NCBI GenBank assembly: GCA_030681645.1
Contig: JAUXRX010000005.1
Location: 310,001-374,000 of the forward strand
Length of the DNA stretch: 64,000 nt
Source of the DNA: Archangium sp.
Lineage (GTDB): Bacteria; Myxococcota; Myxococcia; Myxococcales; Myxococcaceae
Direction: 5' to 3'
Under the pieces are notes generated by a model. It saw only the letters and a list, made by a program, of their open reading frames with translations, ran no database searches and had not been told where the DNA came from. Shown here one piece after another: positions 44,029 through 52,885 of this stretch. Within the stretch, counting starts at the first letter, position 1. Each line of letters begins with the position of its first letter. The translations under genes and the position numbers were made by a program.

Positions 44029-45055
44029 TCAGCACCTTGAGGGCCTTCTCGGGCCCCGCGTTCGCGAAGGTGTCCCACGCGCGCGGCATCTCGTCGAAGC
44101 CGTACTCGTGGGTGATCAGGTGCCGCGGGGTGATCAGGCCCTTTCCGATCAGCTTGAAGAGCTGGTGAATGCTCGAGGTGTCGACCAGCCCGGTGGTGAT
44201 GGTCACGTTCTTTCCCCAGAGCTTGTCGAGCTTGAGCGGAACGCCCTGCCCGTGCACCCCCACGTTCGCGAGGTGACCGCCCGGAGCGACGATGTCCTGG
44301 CAGAGCTCGAAGGTGGCGGGCAGGCCCACGGCCTCGATGGCCACGTCGACACCCTTGCCGCTCATCACCGCGAGCACCTTCTCGGCCCCGCGCCCGTCGT
44401 GCGAGTTGACCACCCGGTTCGCGCCGAACTTCCTCGCGAGCCCCAGTCGGTGATCGTCGACGTCGACCACGATCAGCTCGGAGGGTGAGAACAGCTTCGC
44501 GGTGAGCAGCGCCGCCAGGCCCACCGGGCCCGCGCCGACGATGCAGACGCTGTCGCCCGGCTTGATGGCGCTCTTGAGCACGCCCACCTCGAAGCCCGTG
44601 GGGAGGATGTCGCTGAGCATCACCGCGCCGTCCGGATCGACGCCGTTGGGCACCAGGTAGAGGCTGTTGTCTGCGTGGGGAATGCGCACGTACTCGGCGT
44701 GCGTGCCGTCGATCAGGTGGCCCAGCTGCCAGCCTCCGGTCACGCAGTGCGAGAGCAGCCCCTTCTTGCAGGCCTCGCACCGCCCGCACGAGGTGATGCA
44801 CGAGATCAGCACCCGATCGCCGTTCCTGAACTGCGTGATGCCGGGGCCGACCTCTTCCACCAGGCCCACGCCTTCGTGGCCCAGAATGCGCCCGGCGCTC
44901 ACCGTGGGCACGTCGCCCTTGAGGATGTGGAGATCGGTGCCGCAGATGCTGGTGGCGAGCAGCCGGACGATCGCGTCGGTCGGCTCCTTGAGGGTCGGCT
45001 TCTGCTTCTCCTCCCAGCTCCGCTTGCCGGGTGCGTGGTAGACGAGTGCCTTCAT
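44012..45055 (-). CDS. Zinc-dependent alcohol dehydrogenase (MDR family)
   Basis: 347 residues from the ATG at 45055 (MKALVYHAPGK), the family-typical start. Catalytic zinc site: SICGTDLHI (Cys), GHEGVGLVEEVG (His-Glu). The structural zinc Cys cluster is CITSCGRCEACKKGLLSHC. Rossmann motif GAGPVGLAALL, with Asp in VVDVDDHRL indicating NAD preference. Similar to threonine/formaldehyde/isopropanol dehydrogenases; the substrate cannot be chosen. It overlaps the amidoligase 3' end by 17 bases on the other strand. Confidence 0.9.
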   Translation of the reverse strand: MKALVYHAPGKRSWEEKQKPTLKEPTDAIVRLLATSICGTDLHILKGDVPTVSAGRILGHEGVGLVEEVGPGITQFRNGDRVLISCITSCGRCEACKKGLLSHCVTGGWQLGHLIDGTHAEYVRIPHADNSLYLVPNGVDPDGAVMLSDILPTGFEVGVLKSAIKPGDSVCIVGAGPVGLAALLTAKLFSPSELIVVDVDDHRLGLARKFGANRVVNSHDGRGAEKVLAVMSGKGVDVAIEAVGLPATFELCQDIVAPGGHLANVGVHGQGVPLKLDKLWGKNVTITTGLVDTSSIHQLFKLIGKGLITPRHLITHEYGFDEMPRAWDTFANAGPEKALKVLIKRRM

Positions 45056-45135
45056 GAGCTGAGGGGAACGCAAGAGCGGCTCCAGCCAGGGGCGCCCGCT
45101 TTCACTCGGGTTTTGGGCGGGCGGCGGCCAGGCGG

Positions 45136-45174
45136 TCCATCAACCTGGGCGCCCGCTCCATCAATCTGAGCGCC
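45136..45174. repeat. Two 18-bp direct repeats upstream of a histidine kinase
   Basis: TCCATCAACCTGGGCGCC (45136-45153) and TCCATCAATCTGAGCGCC (45157-45174) differ at two positions and are spaced 21 bp start to start, two helical turns. This suits a tandem regulator site in the 187-base gap ahead of the gene at 45243, but no regulator is identified. Confidence 0.4.
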
Positions 45175-45242
45175 TCCCGCCCCCCAAACGGCCGCGACAC
45201 CGAACGCGCGCCACCGGCACGCATGGTGCAGCCGGGGGCGCC

Positions 45243-47897
45243 ATGACAGCCACCAGGAAACTCATCGGCTGGCTCGTGAGCGCGGCATTGCTGGTCGCTG
45301 TGATGGTGACCGTGTCGTTCTGGAGCTTCCGGCAGATCGAACAGACCGCTGCTGCACGCCAGCGAACCAACGCGGTGCTGAGCCGCACCGAGGAGCTGAT
45401 GCGATCGCTCGTCGATGCCGAGACGAGCCAGCGCGGCTTCCTCCTCACCGGCGACGAGGCCTTCCTGGGTCCGTACGTGAAGGTGCGCGAGCAGATTCCC
45501 GGAGAGCTGGTCGCGCTGCGCGAGCTCGGTGGGCCCGGCCGGCAGCACCTCGACCGCGTCGCGCCGCTGATCACCGCCAAGCTGAACTTCTTCGGCAGGA
45601 ACGTCGAGCTCAGACGCGCCGGCGATCTCTCGGCCGCGCTGGAGAACGTCCGCGGCGCCGAGGGCATGGCGCTGATGGACTCGATTCGAACCGAGCTGGG
45701 CACCTTCGCGCGGGAGGTGCAGCTCGATCGCGACGAGCGCGAGGCCGCCTTCCAGTCGAGCCTGCGGGGGCTCTACGCCACCCTCGTCGTCACCAGCCTG
45801 CTCACCCTGGTGCTCGCGCTGCTCTTCGCCTGGTTGATCCACCGGGAGACCGCGCAGCGGCTGCAGAACGAGCTGCACCTGGTGACGCGCCGTTCGCTCG
45901 AGGCAGAGGAGAAGACGAGTGCCGCGCTGCAGAGGGCGAACGAAACCCTGCAGCTGAGCGAAGACAAGCTGGCGGTGACCCTCGATTCCATCGGCGACGC
46001 GGTGATCGCCACTGACGCGCAGGCCCGGGTGACGATCATCAACCCGGAAGCAGCGAGGCTCACCGGGTGGACCCGCGCCGAGGCCCTGGGCCGCAACATC
46101 AACGAGATCTTCCACATCATCAGTGAAGAGACGCGGTTGCCTTCCAAAGTGCCCGTCGACGCAGCGCTGGCCCGGGGCACCACCCAGGGCCTGGCCAACC
46201 ACACGCTGCTGGTCGCCCGCAACGGGTCCGAGTGCGCCATCGCCGACAGCTGCGCGCCGATCCGCGCGCGCGGAGGCCCGGTGGTCGGGGCGGTGCTGGT
46301 GTTTCGCGACGTCTCGAAGGATCACGCCACCCAGCTCGCCCTGCGCGACCTGCAGTTCTACACGCGCTCGCTCATCGAATCGAACGTCGACGCGCTGATG
46401 ACGACGGACGCCCACGGCATCATCACCGACGCCAACGCACCGATGGAGGCGCTCACCGGCTGGGCGCGCGCCGAGCTGATCGGCAGCGCCTTCAAGACCC
46501 ACTTCACCGACCCGGTGCGAGCCGAGGAAGGCATCGCGCTCGTGCTCAGGGACAACAAGGTCTCGGACTACGAGCTCACCGCCCACGCCCGGGGCGGCGC
46601 GCTGACGGTGGTGTCGTACAACGCGACCACCTTCCACGATCGCAACGGCAAGCTGCAGGGCGTCTTCGCCGCGGCGCGCGACGTGACCGAGCGCAAGCGC
46701 CTGGACCTCGCCTTGCGCGAGAAGAACACCGAGTTGGAGAAGGCGACCGCGCTGGCCGAGCAGGCGAGCCGCGCGAAGTCAGACTTCCTCTCGAGCATGA
46801 GCCACGAGCTGCGCAGCCCGCTCAACGCGATCCTGGGCTTCGCACAGCTGCTCGAGTCTGACGCGCCGCCGCCCACGGCCAACCAGGCGGTGGGCATCGC
46901 GCAGATCCTCAAGGCGGGCTGGCACCTGCTCACGTTGATCAACGAGATCCTCGATCTGGCCAAGATCGAGTCGGGCCAGGTGCCCCTCTCGCAGGAGCCG
47001 GTGTCGCTGGGCGAGGTGCTCGTCGAGTGCCAGGGCATGGTCGGCCCCCAGGCCCAGGTGCGTGGCATTCGCCTGGCCTTCCCCCCCGTCTCGGCGGCCC
47101 GGTTCGTCAGGGCCGATCGCACCCGGCTCAAGCAGGTGCTGATCAACCTCCTGTCGAACGCGATCAAGTACAACTCGGACGGCGGCACGGTGACGGTCAC
47201 GGTGGTGCTCCGCACGCCTGAGCTGGTGCGGGTGAGCATCACCGACACCGGAGCGGGCCTCAGCCCCGAGCAGGTGGGGCAGCTCTTCCAGGCCTTCAAC
47301 CGGCTGGGCCAGGAGAGCGGCGGCGAAGAAGGCACGGGCATCGGCCTGGTGGTCTCGCGGCGGTTGATCGAGCTGATGGGTGGCACGATCGGCGTGGAGA
47401 GCACGCAGGGCGCCGGGAGCGTGTTCTGGTTCGAGCTGGCGGCCATCGACGGCCCGCACCTGTCGGACGAGGAGTCGCTGCTCGCCCGCATGCCCGAGGC
47501 GCCGTCGGCCGTCCCGCAGCGCACGGTGCTCTACGTCGAGGACAACCCGGCGAACCTGATGCTGGTGCAGCAGATCATCGCGAGGCTCCCACTCATCCGG
47601 CTGCTGACCGCGACGGACGGGTACAGCGGGGTCGAGATCGCGCGCGCCTCGCTCCCCGACGTGATCCTGATGGACATCAACCTGCCCGGCATCAACGGCA
47701 TCGAGGCGATGCGCATTCTGCGCACCGACCCGGCGACGGCGAAGATCCCGGTGCTGGCGCTCAGCGCGAACGCGCTGCCACGCGACGTCGAGAAGGGCAT
47801 CGAGGCCGGGTTCTTCCGGTACATCACCAAGCCCATCAAGGTGAACGAGTTCCTCCAGTCGCTGAACCTCGCGCTGGACGAGCGGGCCAGCCTCTGA
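45243..47897 (+). CDS. CHASE3-PAS hybrid sensor histidine kinase / response regulator
   Basis: 884 residues. TM1 (about 8-29), a periplasmic CHASE3 domain (LVDAETSQRGFLLTGDEAFL) and TM2 (about 181-201) form the sensor. Two PAS domains follow (about 235-350, with VTLDSIGDAVIATDAQARVT; about 370-490). HisKA has phospho-His521 (SSMSHELRSPLN) and HATPase_c ends GTGIGLVVS. The C-terminal receiver (about 760-880) has Asp811 (VILMDINLPG) and Lys in ITKPIK. It should sense an external signal and relay phosphate to an unlinked phosphotransfer protein; none is nearby. Confidence 0.92.
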   Translation: MTATRKLIGWLVSAALLVAVMVTVSFWSFRQIEQTAAARQRTNAVLSRTEELMRSLVDAETSQRGFLLTGDEAFLGPYVKVREQIPGELVALRELGGPGRQHLDRVAPLITAKLNFFGRNVELRRAGDLSAALENVRGAEGMALMDSIRTELGTFAREVQLDRDEREAAFQSSLRGLYATLVVTSLLTLVLALLFAWLIHRETAQRLQNELHLVTRRSLEAEEKTSAALQRANETLQLSEDKLAVTLDSIGDAVIATDAQARVTIINPEAARLTGWTRAEALGRNINEIFHIISEETRLPSKVPVDAALARGTTQGLANHTLLVARNGSECAIADSCAPIRARGGPVVGAVLVFRDVSKDHATQLALRDLQFYTRSLIESNVDALMTTDAHGIITDANAPMEALTGWARAELIGSAFKTHFTDPVRAEEGIALVLRDNKVSDYELTAHARGGALTVVSYNATTFHDRNGKLQGVFAAARDVTERKRLDLALREKNTELEKATALAEQASRAKSDFLSSMSHELRSPLNAILGFAQLLESDAPPPTANQAVGIAQILKAGWHLLTLINEILDLAKIESGQVPLSQEPVSLGEVLVECQGMVGPQAQVRGIRLAFPPVSAARFVRADRTRLKQVLINLLSNAIKYNSDGGTVTVTVVLRTPELVRVSITDTGAGLSPEQVGQLFQAFNRLGQESGGEEGTGIGLVVSRRLIELMGGTIGVESTQGAGSVFWFELAAIDGPHLSDEESLLARMPEAPSAVPQRTVLYVEDNPANLMLVQQIIARLPLIRLLTATDGYSGVEIARASLPDVILMDINLPGINGIEAMRILRTDPATAKIPVLALSANALPRDVEKGIEAGFFRYITKPIKVNEFLQSLNLALDERASL

Positions 47898-48080
47898 GGG
47901 CTCAGCGCAGCTCGTCGGCGCCGAGGTCCCGCGCCCGCGTCGTGCCGGAAGCCGTCGATGTCGAAACACCTCCGCCCGTCGTCCCGCCTCCGCTGCCCGT
48001 CGCGCTGGCGGAGTGAGCCACCGGTATCGAGGCCGTCCTGCGCTGGTGATTTCCCGGCGCCTCGCGGATAGACCGGGGCC

Positions 48081-48938
48081 GTGGCAACCGTCCTCGACGA
48101 ACTCATCAAGCTGCTCTCGCTGGAGCGCATCGAAGAAAACCTCTACCGCGGCCAGAGCCAGGACCTGGGCTGGGGCACGGTGTACGGCGGGCAGGTGATT
48201 GGCCAGGCGCTCTTCGCGGCGCTGCACACCGTGCCGGCCGATCGCCAGGTGCATTCGCTGCACGCGTATTTCCTGCGGCCGGGCGACGTGAGCGCGCCCA
48301 TCGTCTACGACGTCGATCGCTCGCGCGACGGCTCGTCGTTCACCACCCGGCGGGTGAAGGCGATTCAGCACGGGCACCCGATCTTCGACATGTCGGCGAG
48401 CTTCCAGAAGGTCGAGCCCGGGTTCGATCACCAGGCCGACATGCCGAAGGTGCCGCCGCCGGAAGAGGTGCCGACCGACCAGGAGCGCCTCGCCGCGCAG
48501 GGCGACAAGCTGCCCGAGTTCATGCGCGGCCGCGCGCTGGCGGATCGCCCCATCGAGATCCGCACCGTGGGCGAGCCCGACGTGTTCCTCGCGGGCAAGC
48601 ACCCGCCCGAGCGGTTCGTGTGGCTCAAGGCCACGCATCAACTGCCCGACACGCCGGGGCTGCACCAGGCGCTGCTCGCGTACGCGTCAGACTTCTCGTT
48701 CATCACCACCTCGCTCAAGCCCCACGGCGTGACCTGGCTGACGCCCGGCATGCAGGTGGCGAGCGTCGATCACGCGGTGTGGTTCCACGCGCCCTTCCGC
48801 GCAGACGAGTGGCTCTTGCACGTGATGGAGAGCCCACGCGCGTCAGGGGCGCGCGGCCTCGTGCTCGGGCGCATCTACTCGCGTGACGGGAAGCTGGTCG
48901 CGTCGACCGCGCAGCAGGGGCTGATCAGGAAACGGTGA
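48081..48938 (+). CDS. tesB: Acyl-CoA thioesterase II
   Basis: 285 residues, GTG start, matching E. coli TesB length (286). Hydrolyses acyl-CoA to free acid and CoA. Double hot-dog fold: YRGQSQDLGWGTVYGGQVIG in the first half, DFSFITTSLKPHG and HAVWFHAPFRADEWLL in the second. The catalytic Asp/Thr lie in that DFSFITT region, and the Gln is in STAQQGLIR. It ends 1 base before the convergent collagen-like gene. The 183-base gap upstream holds nothing I recognise. Confidence 0.93.
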   Translation: MATVLDELIKLLSLERIEENLYRGQSQDLGWGTVYGGQVIGQALFAALHTVPADRQVHSLHAYFLRPGDVSAPIVYDVDRSRDGSSFTTRRVKAIQHGHPIFDMSASFQKVEPGFDHQADMPKVPPPEEVPTDQERLAAQGDKLPEFMRGRALADRPIEIRTVGEPDVFLAGKHPPERFVWLKATHQLPDTPGLHQALLAYASDFSFITTSLKPHGVTWLTPGMQVASVDHAVWFHAPFRADEWLLHVMESPRASGARGLVLGRIYSRDGKLVASTAQQGLIRKR

Positions 48939-48939
48939 G

Positions 48940-49614
48940 TCAGGGGCTCAGCCACTGCACGGTGAAGGTGCCAGCGACGTTGGCGAGATCGGCCGAGACA
49001 TACGCCCGCAGGTCGTCTCCTGCCGCAAGCGCAACCACGGCCGAAAAACTGGCGAGGGTGTTGACGCCCGCCAGGGCCGGTACGCGGGCGCCGGCGTAGA
49101 AGAAGTTGCCGTTGTGCATCGGTGCGAACCACAGGTTTTCACCCGCGCCGAGGCCCGTCACGAGAGCGTAGCCGTCGACGCGGTAGAGACCGGCGACGTT
49201 CGCGACGATGCGATCGGTCGAGGCGATGGTCAGCCCTCCGCGGACGAACGACTGGTTCAGCACCGGAGTGCCGGTCCCGCTGGCGCTCTGCACTCCGAGC
49301 GTGGCCTGCAGAATGGGAATGGAGCCCGGGCCAAACGCGGCAGGGCTGGCGATGGCCCCGGCAGCGAGCTGAGGATTGGGGAAGTTGCCGGACAGCGCAC
49401 CTCCAGCAGGTCCGGTCGCCGGCCCCACCGGCCCTTGTGCGCCCATTGCGCCCTGTGCGCCCTGTGCGCCCATCGCACCCATCGCGCCCTGTGCACCCGT
49501 CGCGCCCTGCGCACCCGCGGGTCCGGCGGGCCCCACGGGACCTGGAGTGCCCGTGCAGCCGAAGACGAAGGTGACCATGACGACAAGGAAGAAACGGACT
49601 CGCGCGAGCGCCAT
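48940..49614 (-). CDS. Collagen-like lipoprotein
   Basis: 224 residues. A signal peptide with lipobox VFGCTGTP leads to about 14 Gly-X-Y triplets (GPVGPAGPAGAQGATGAQGA onwards). A C-terminal ~130-residue domain (VANVAGLYRVDGYALVTG, then VAGTFTVQWLSP) follows, with a C1q/TNF-like beta pattern as in other bacterial collagen-like trimers. The Gly-X-Y segment would form a short triple helix lifting the heads off the membrane. No neighbour in its direction. Confidence 0.78.
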   Translation of the reverse strand: MALARVRFFLVVMVTFVFGCTGTPGPVGPAGPAGAQGATGAQGAMGAMGAQGAQGAMGAQGPVGPATGPAGGALSGNFPNPQLAAGAIASPAAFGPGSIPILQATLGVQSASGTGTPVLNQSFVRGGLTIASTDRIVANVAGLYRVDGYALVTGLGAGENLWFAPMHNGNFFYAGARVPALAGVNTLASFSAVVALAAGDDLRAYVSADLANVAGTFTVQWLSP

Positions 49615-49657
49615 GGGCGGAAGATCCCACGATCCGCCCAGTGGTAAAGACTTTCCG

Positions 49658-49692
49658 CGCCCTCCCCCGACTCTCCTCCGGGAGAGGGAGAC
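49658..49692. repeat. Family B repeat, copy 7 (minimal form)
   Basis: CGCCCTCCCCCGACTCTCCT then CCGGGAGAGGGAGAC: a short hairpin-forming copy in the 85-base gap between the collagen-like and OmpH-like genes. Confidence 0.6.
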
Positions 49693-49699
49693 AATGCGC

Positions 49700-50029
49700 T
49701 CAGAGCTTCAGCGGCCCGCCGGCGTCGACCTTCTTGATCAACGCCTTGGTCACGTCGTCGCCCTTGCCCCAGAGCACCGCGCTCTTGTCGAGCACCGCGT
49801 CGGCCTTCTTCTCTTTCGCGATTTCAGCCAGCAGCGGCCTGGCCCGGGCAAAGAGCGCCTCACGGAGCGAGTCGCGCTGGTTCTGCAGCTTGCCCAGGAG
49901 GGCCTGACGCTCCTCATCGGGCAGCTTCTTCGCCTCGTTCCAGGTCTTCTCGAGCGCTTTGGCGGCCTCGGCCCCGACCTTGCTGGTGTCGAGGAGCGCC
50001 GTGAGATCGACGACGAGGAGGGTGGCCAT
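49700..50029 (-). CDS. OmpH/Skp-like small protein without signal peptide
   Basis: 109 residues from the ATG at 50029 (MATLLVVDLTALLDTSKVGA). The plan resembles OmpH/Skp periplasmic chaperones: a short strand with VVDLxxxLxxSxxGxxA, then a long charged coiled helix (LGKLQNQRDSLREALFARAR) and a final strand ending LIKKVDAGG. Skp proteins carry a signal peptide; this one has none, so it is probably cytoplasmic or the true start is different. It is divergent from the gene at 50071. Confidence 0.55.
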   Translation of the reverse strand: MATLLVVDLTALLDTSKVGAEAAKALEKTWNEAKKLPDEERQALLGKLQNQRDSLREALFARARPLLAEIAKEKKADAVLDKSAVLWGKGDDVTKALIKKVDAGGPLKL

Positions 50030-50070
50030 TTGCGCAACTCCGGGGTGTTCGGGGTTAAGGTCATCACCAT

Positions 50071-51174
50071 ATGCCTGTGAACGGGATTGGAAGTCCATCA
50101 GCACCTCGCGTCGTTGGTCCCACTGCGAAGACCGAGCCCACCGCTCCGGTTGCCCCCCAGGCGCCCGCGCAGAGCAACGGCTGGGCCGCCGGCACCAACA
50201 ACCAGCGCCCCCTCGACCTCTCCCTGCCGAAGCACGTCAGCAGCGACGCCGACATCCGCGCGTCCATGCCGAACCCGGTGCGCGCCCAGCTCGAGGCCGC
50301 GCTCAACACCTACACCTCGAAGATCGAGACCACGCTCGGCCACGACGCCATGAGCATGGCCCGCGGCCGCACGCCGGTGCGCGAGGGCGACACCCTCACC
50401 GCCGCCCAGCAGACCGAGCTGCAGAACGCCTCGACCGACTTCCTCAAGAGCATCCCCATCGGCGCCTTGAGCCCTGAGCTCGCCGCCGGCATCACCCAGA
50501 AGCTGAAAGACGCCGGCCTCGAGACGCGCGACGTCGCCAGCACGAAGCTGGGCGACCTCGGCAACATCGGCGGCGACATCGCCAGGGACCTGATCAAGGA
50601 CCTCAAGGCCGCTTCCCCCACGGCGTACTACTCGCTCGCTGGTGGCCTCGCGGCCGCGGCCGGCGTGGTCGCGTGGACCGGCGGCAGCGCCAAGCTCGCC
50701 AGCCTCGGCATCAAGCCCGAGGTGAAGCAGAAGTTCTTCGACGACAAGCTCGAGGTGAAGCTCGGCGGCGAGTGGGACGCGCACTTCAAGAACTTCAAGG
50801 CCACCGGCACCGTCACCGGCCGCGTCGACCTGGGCGACGCAGGGCGGCTCTCGGCCTCGGTCACCGGAAACTCCGCGACCGGCTTCGACAACGCGCGCAT
50901 GCAGTACGACTTCAACCGCCCCAACCTGAACCTGTCCGCCTACGCCACCGCCAACCGCGACGGCATGGAGACGGTCGGCGGCAACCTCGCGTACCGGCCC
51001 AACGACAACCTGAGCCTGTCCGCCGGCATCAACCACAACTTCCAGACCGACCGCACCACCGCCACCGCCGAAGCCGCGTGGAAGGTGAACAAGAACGTCG
51101 ACTTCGCCCTCTCTGCGAGCCACGACTCGCAGGGTGACTCGCGCGTCGGCGCGGGCGTTCGCATCCGCTTCTGA
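50071..51174 (+). CDS. Hypothetical protein with Pro-rich start and beta-repeat C-terminus
   Basis: 367 residues, not recognised, no signal peptide. The first ~45 residues are Pro/Ala/Thr-rich, a start similar in kind to the repeat protein at 42305. A helical middle (about 50-185) holds the amphipathic stretch YYSLAGGLAAAAGVVAWTGG. The C-terminal ~160 residues are alternating strands ending in aromatic/charged pairs (LEVKLGGEWDAHFKNFKATG, LSLSAGINHNFQTDRTTATA and final GAGVRIRF). That resembles an outer-membrane barrel with a C-terminal Phe. How it would be exported is unclear. Coupled to the next gene (TGATG). Confidence 0.55.
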   Translation: MPVNGIGSPSAPRVVGPTAKTEPTAPVAPQAPAQSNGWAAGTNNQRPLDLSLPKHVSSDADIRASMPNPVRAQLEAALNTYTSKIETTLGHDAMSMARGRTPVREGDTLTAAQQTELQNASTDFLKSIPIGALSPELAAGITQKLKDAGLETRDVASTKLGDLGNIGGDIARDLIKDLKAASPTAYYSLAGGLAAAAGVVAWTGGSAKLASLGIKPEVKQKFFDDKLEVKLGGEWDAHFKNFKATGTVTGRVDLGDAGRLSASVTGNSATGFDNARMQYDFNRPNLNLSAYATANRDGMETVGGNLAYRPNDNLSLSAGINHNFQTDRTTATAEAAWKVNKNVDFALSASHDSQGDSRVGAGVRIRF

Positions 51175-52790
51175 TGTTCGGAAGAAGAGCCCCCCTCCTC
51201 GGGCTCCTCCTCGTTCTCTCGTGCCGCACCCCTCCGGCTCCCGTGCCGGAGCCCGTGGAGGAGCCGCCTCCGCCCGTCGTGGTGGAAGAGGCCCCACCTC
51301 CCCCGCTGCCCAGCCGCACCATCGACCTCGACCCCGACGCGGGCTCGCTCTCGAAGCTGCGCCGCGAGCTCATCTTCGACGGCGGCCTCCCGCTCGCCGA
51401 CGCGCAGACCTTCCCCGACACGTACTCCGAGCACGACGGCGTCTTCACCTTCCGCGGAGGGCCGCGGCGCACGGGCGGGGCGTGGGGGGTGATTCCCCGC
51501 GAGCCGCACGAACTCTCCATCGCGTGGGTGGTCTCCACCGAGCAGAGCAAGCCACCCTGGCTCGGCGGCAGCGGGTGGACGGGCCAGCCCGCCATCGTCC
51601 GCTGGCCCGCGGTGGTGCGGCACTCGATGACCAGGCTGGGCGCCCTGCGGCAACGCGACGCCTTCGTCGAGGTCATCCAGGGTTCGCTCGACGGCAACGT
51701 GCACTTCATCGATCTCGAGACGGGCAAGCGCTCGCGCCCCATGCTGCACACCGGCAACCCCATCAAGGGCAGCGTCTCGCTCGATCCCCGCGGCTACCCG
51801 CTGCTCTTCGTGGGCCAGGGCATTCCCGAGAACCGCCCCATCGGCCTGCGCGTGTTCGAGCTGATCAACGACACCGAGGTCTTCTTCCTCCCCGGCAGCG
51901 ACAAGGCCGCCCCCCGCAGGGGCTGGGGCGCCTTCGATTCGTCGGGCCTGCTCAACCGCGCCACCGACACCTACGTGGTGGGCGGCGAGAACGGGCTGCT
52001 CTACCTGCTGCGGCTGCACACCAACTTCGATCCCCTCGCGCTCACCCTGCACGTCGCCCCCGAGGTCGCGCGCTATCGCTACAAGTCCCCCGGCAACGCG
52101 CACTTCGGCATCGAGAACTCGCTCTCGGCGCTGCAGAACCTCGCCTTCTTCGCCGACAACGGCGGCACCCTGCAGGCGGTCGACCTGCGCACCATGACCC
52201 CGCGCTGGAAGTTCGAGGCGGGCGACGACACCGACGCCACCATCGCCCTCGAGCTCGAGCCCTCGGGCCCCAAGCTCTACACCGGCACCGAGGTCGACAA
52301 GACGGGCCCGAAGGGCAGGACCTGGCTGCGCCGCCTCGACGGCCTCACCGGCAAGCCCGAGTGGCAGAAGAGCTACGCGTGCCAGGGCGCGAGCGGGCCG
52401 CCCAAGAAGATCGACTCCGGCGTCTTCGCCACGCCCACCCCCGGCACCGGAGAGGTCGACGACCTCGTCTTCTACGTGCTGGCGCGCTGCCCCGGCCCGG
52501 AAGACGGGGTGATGGTCGCCCTCGAGAAGAAGACCGGCAGGGAAGCGTGGCGCTACGAGTTCCCGCGCCACAGCTGGTCCAGCCCCGTGCTGCTCACCGA
52601 CGAAGACGGCCGGGCGTACCTGCTCCACGGCGGCATCGGCGGCGTGGTGCGCCTGCTCGAGGCGCGCACCGGCCTCGAGGTGGCGAAGGTGCAGCTCGAA
52701 GGCGACATCGAGTCGTCGCCCGCGGTGTTCAACGGGCGCGCGGTGCTGGGCACCCGGGCCAATCGCATCTACGGCATCGACATCAGGTGA
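51174..52790 (+). CDS. Lipoprotein with PQQ-like beta-propeller
   Basis: 538 residues. Signal peptide with lipobox VLSCRTPP, then a Pro-rich spacer of about 45 residues. The rest reads as a PQQ-like/quinoprotein propeller, with blades having G-x-x-Y-x-L-D-x-x-T-G-like ends, for example GSLDGNVHFIDLETGKRSRP, NGGTLQAVDLRTMTPRWKFE and GGIGGVVRLLEARTGLEVAK. PQQ-cofactor residues were not established, so it is likely a scaffold like BamB. ATG overlaps the previous stop by 1 base. Convergent with the giant lipoprotein gene. Confidence 0.75.
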   Translation: MFGRRAPLLGLLLVLSCRTPPAPVPEPVEEPPPPVVVEEAPPPPLPSRTIDLDPDAGSLSKLRRELIFDGGLPLADAQTFPDTYSEHDGVFTFRGGPRRTGGAWGVIPREPHELSIAWVVSTEQSKPPWLGGSGWTGQPAIVRWPAVVRHSMTRLGALRQRDAFVEVIQGSLDGNVHFIDLETGKRSRPMLHTGNPIKGSVSLDPRGYPLLFVGQGIPENRPIGLRVFELINDTEVFFLPGSDKAAPRRGWGAFDSSGLLNRATDTYVVGGENGLLYLLRLHTNFDPLALTLHVAPEVARYRYKSPGNAHFGIENSLSALQNLAFFADNGGTLQAVDLRTMTPRWKFEAGDDTDATIALELEPSGPKLYTGTEVDKTGPKGRTWLRRLDGLTGKPEWQKSYACQGASGPPKKIDSGVFATPTPGTGEVDDLVFYVLARCPGPEDGVMVALEKKTGREAWRYEFPRHSWSSPVLLTDEDGRAYLLHGGIGGVVRLLEARTGLEVAKVQLEGDIESSPAVFNGRAVLGTRANRIYGIDIR

Positions 52791-52885
52791 AGGCGGTCAG
52801 CGCGAAGCTGAGGAAGGTGAACACGATCGCAATGCGCTGCATGAGACTCCGAGGTCGAGGCGAGGGTGAAGCTGACGGGTCGAGG

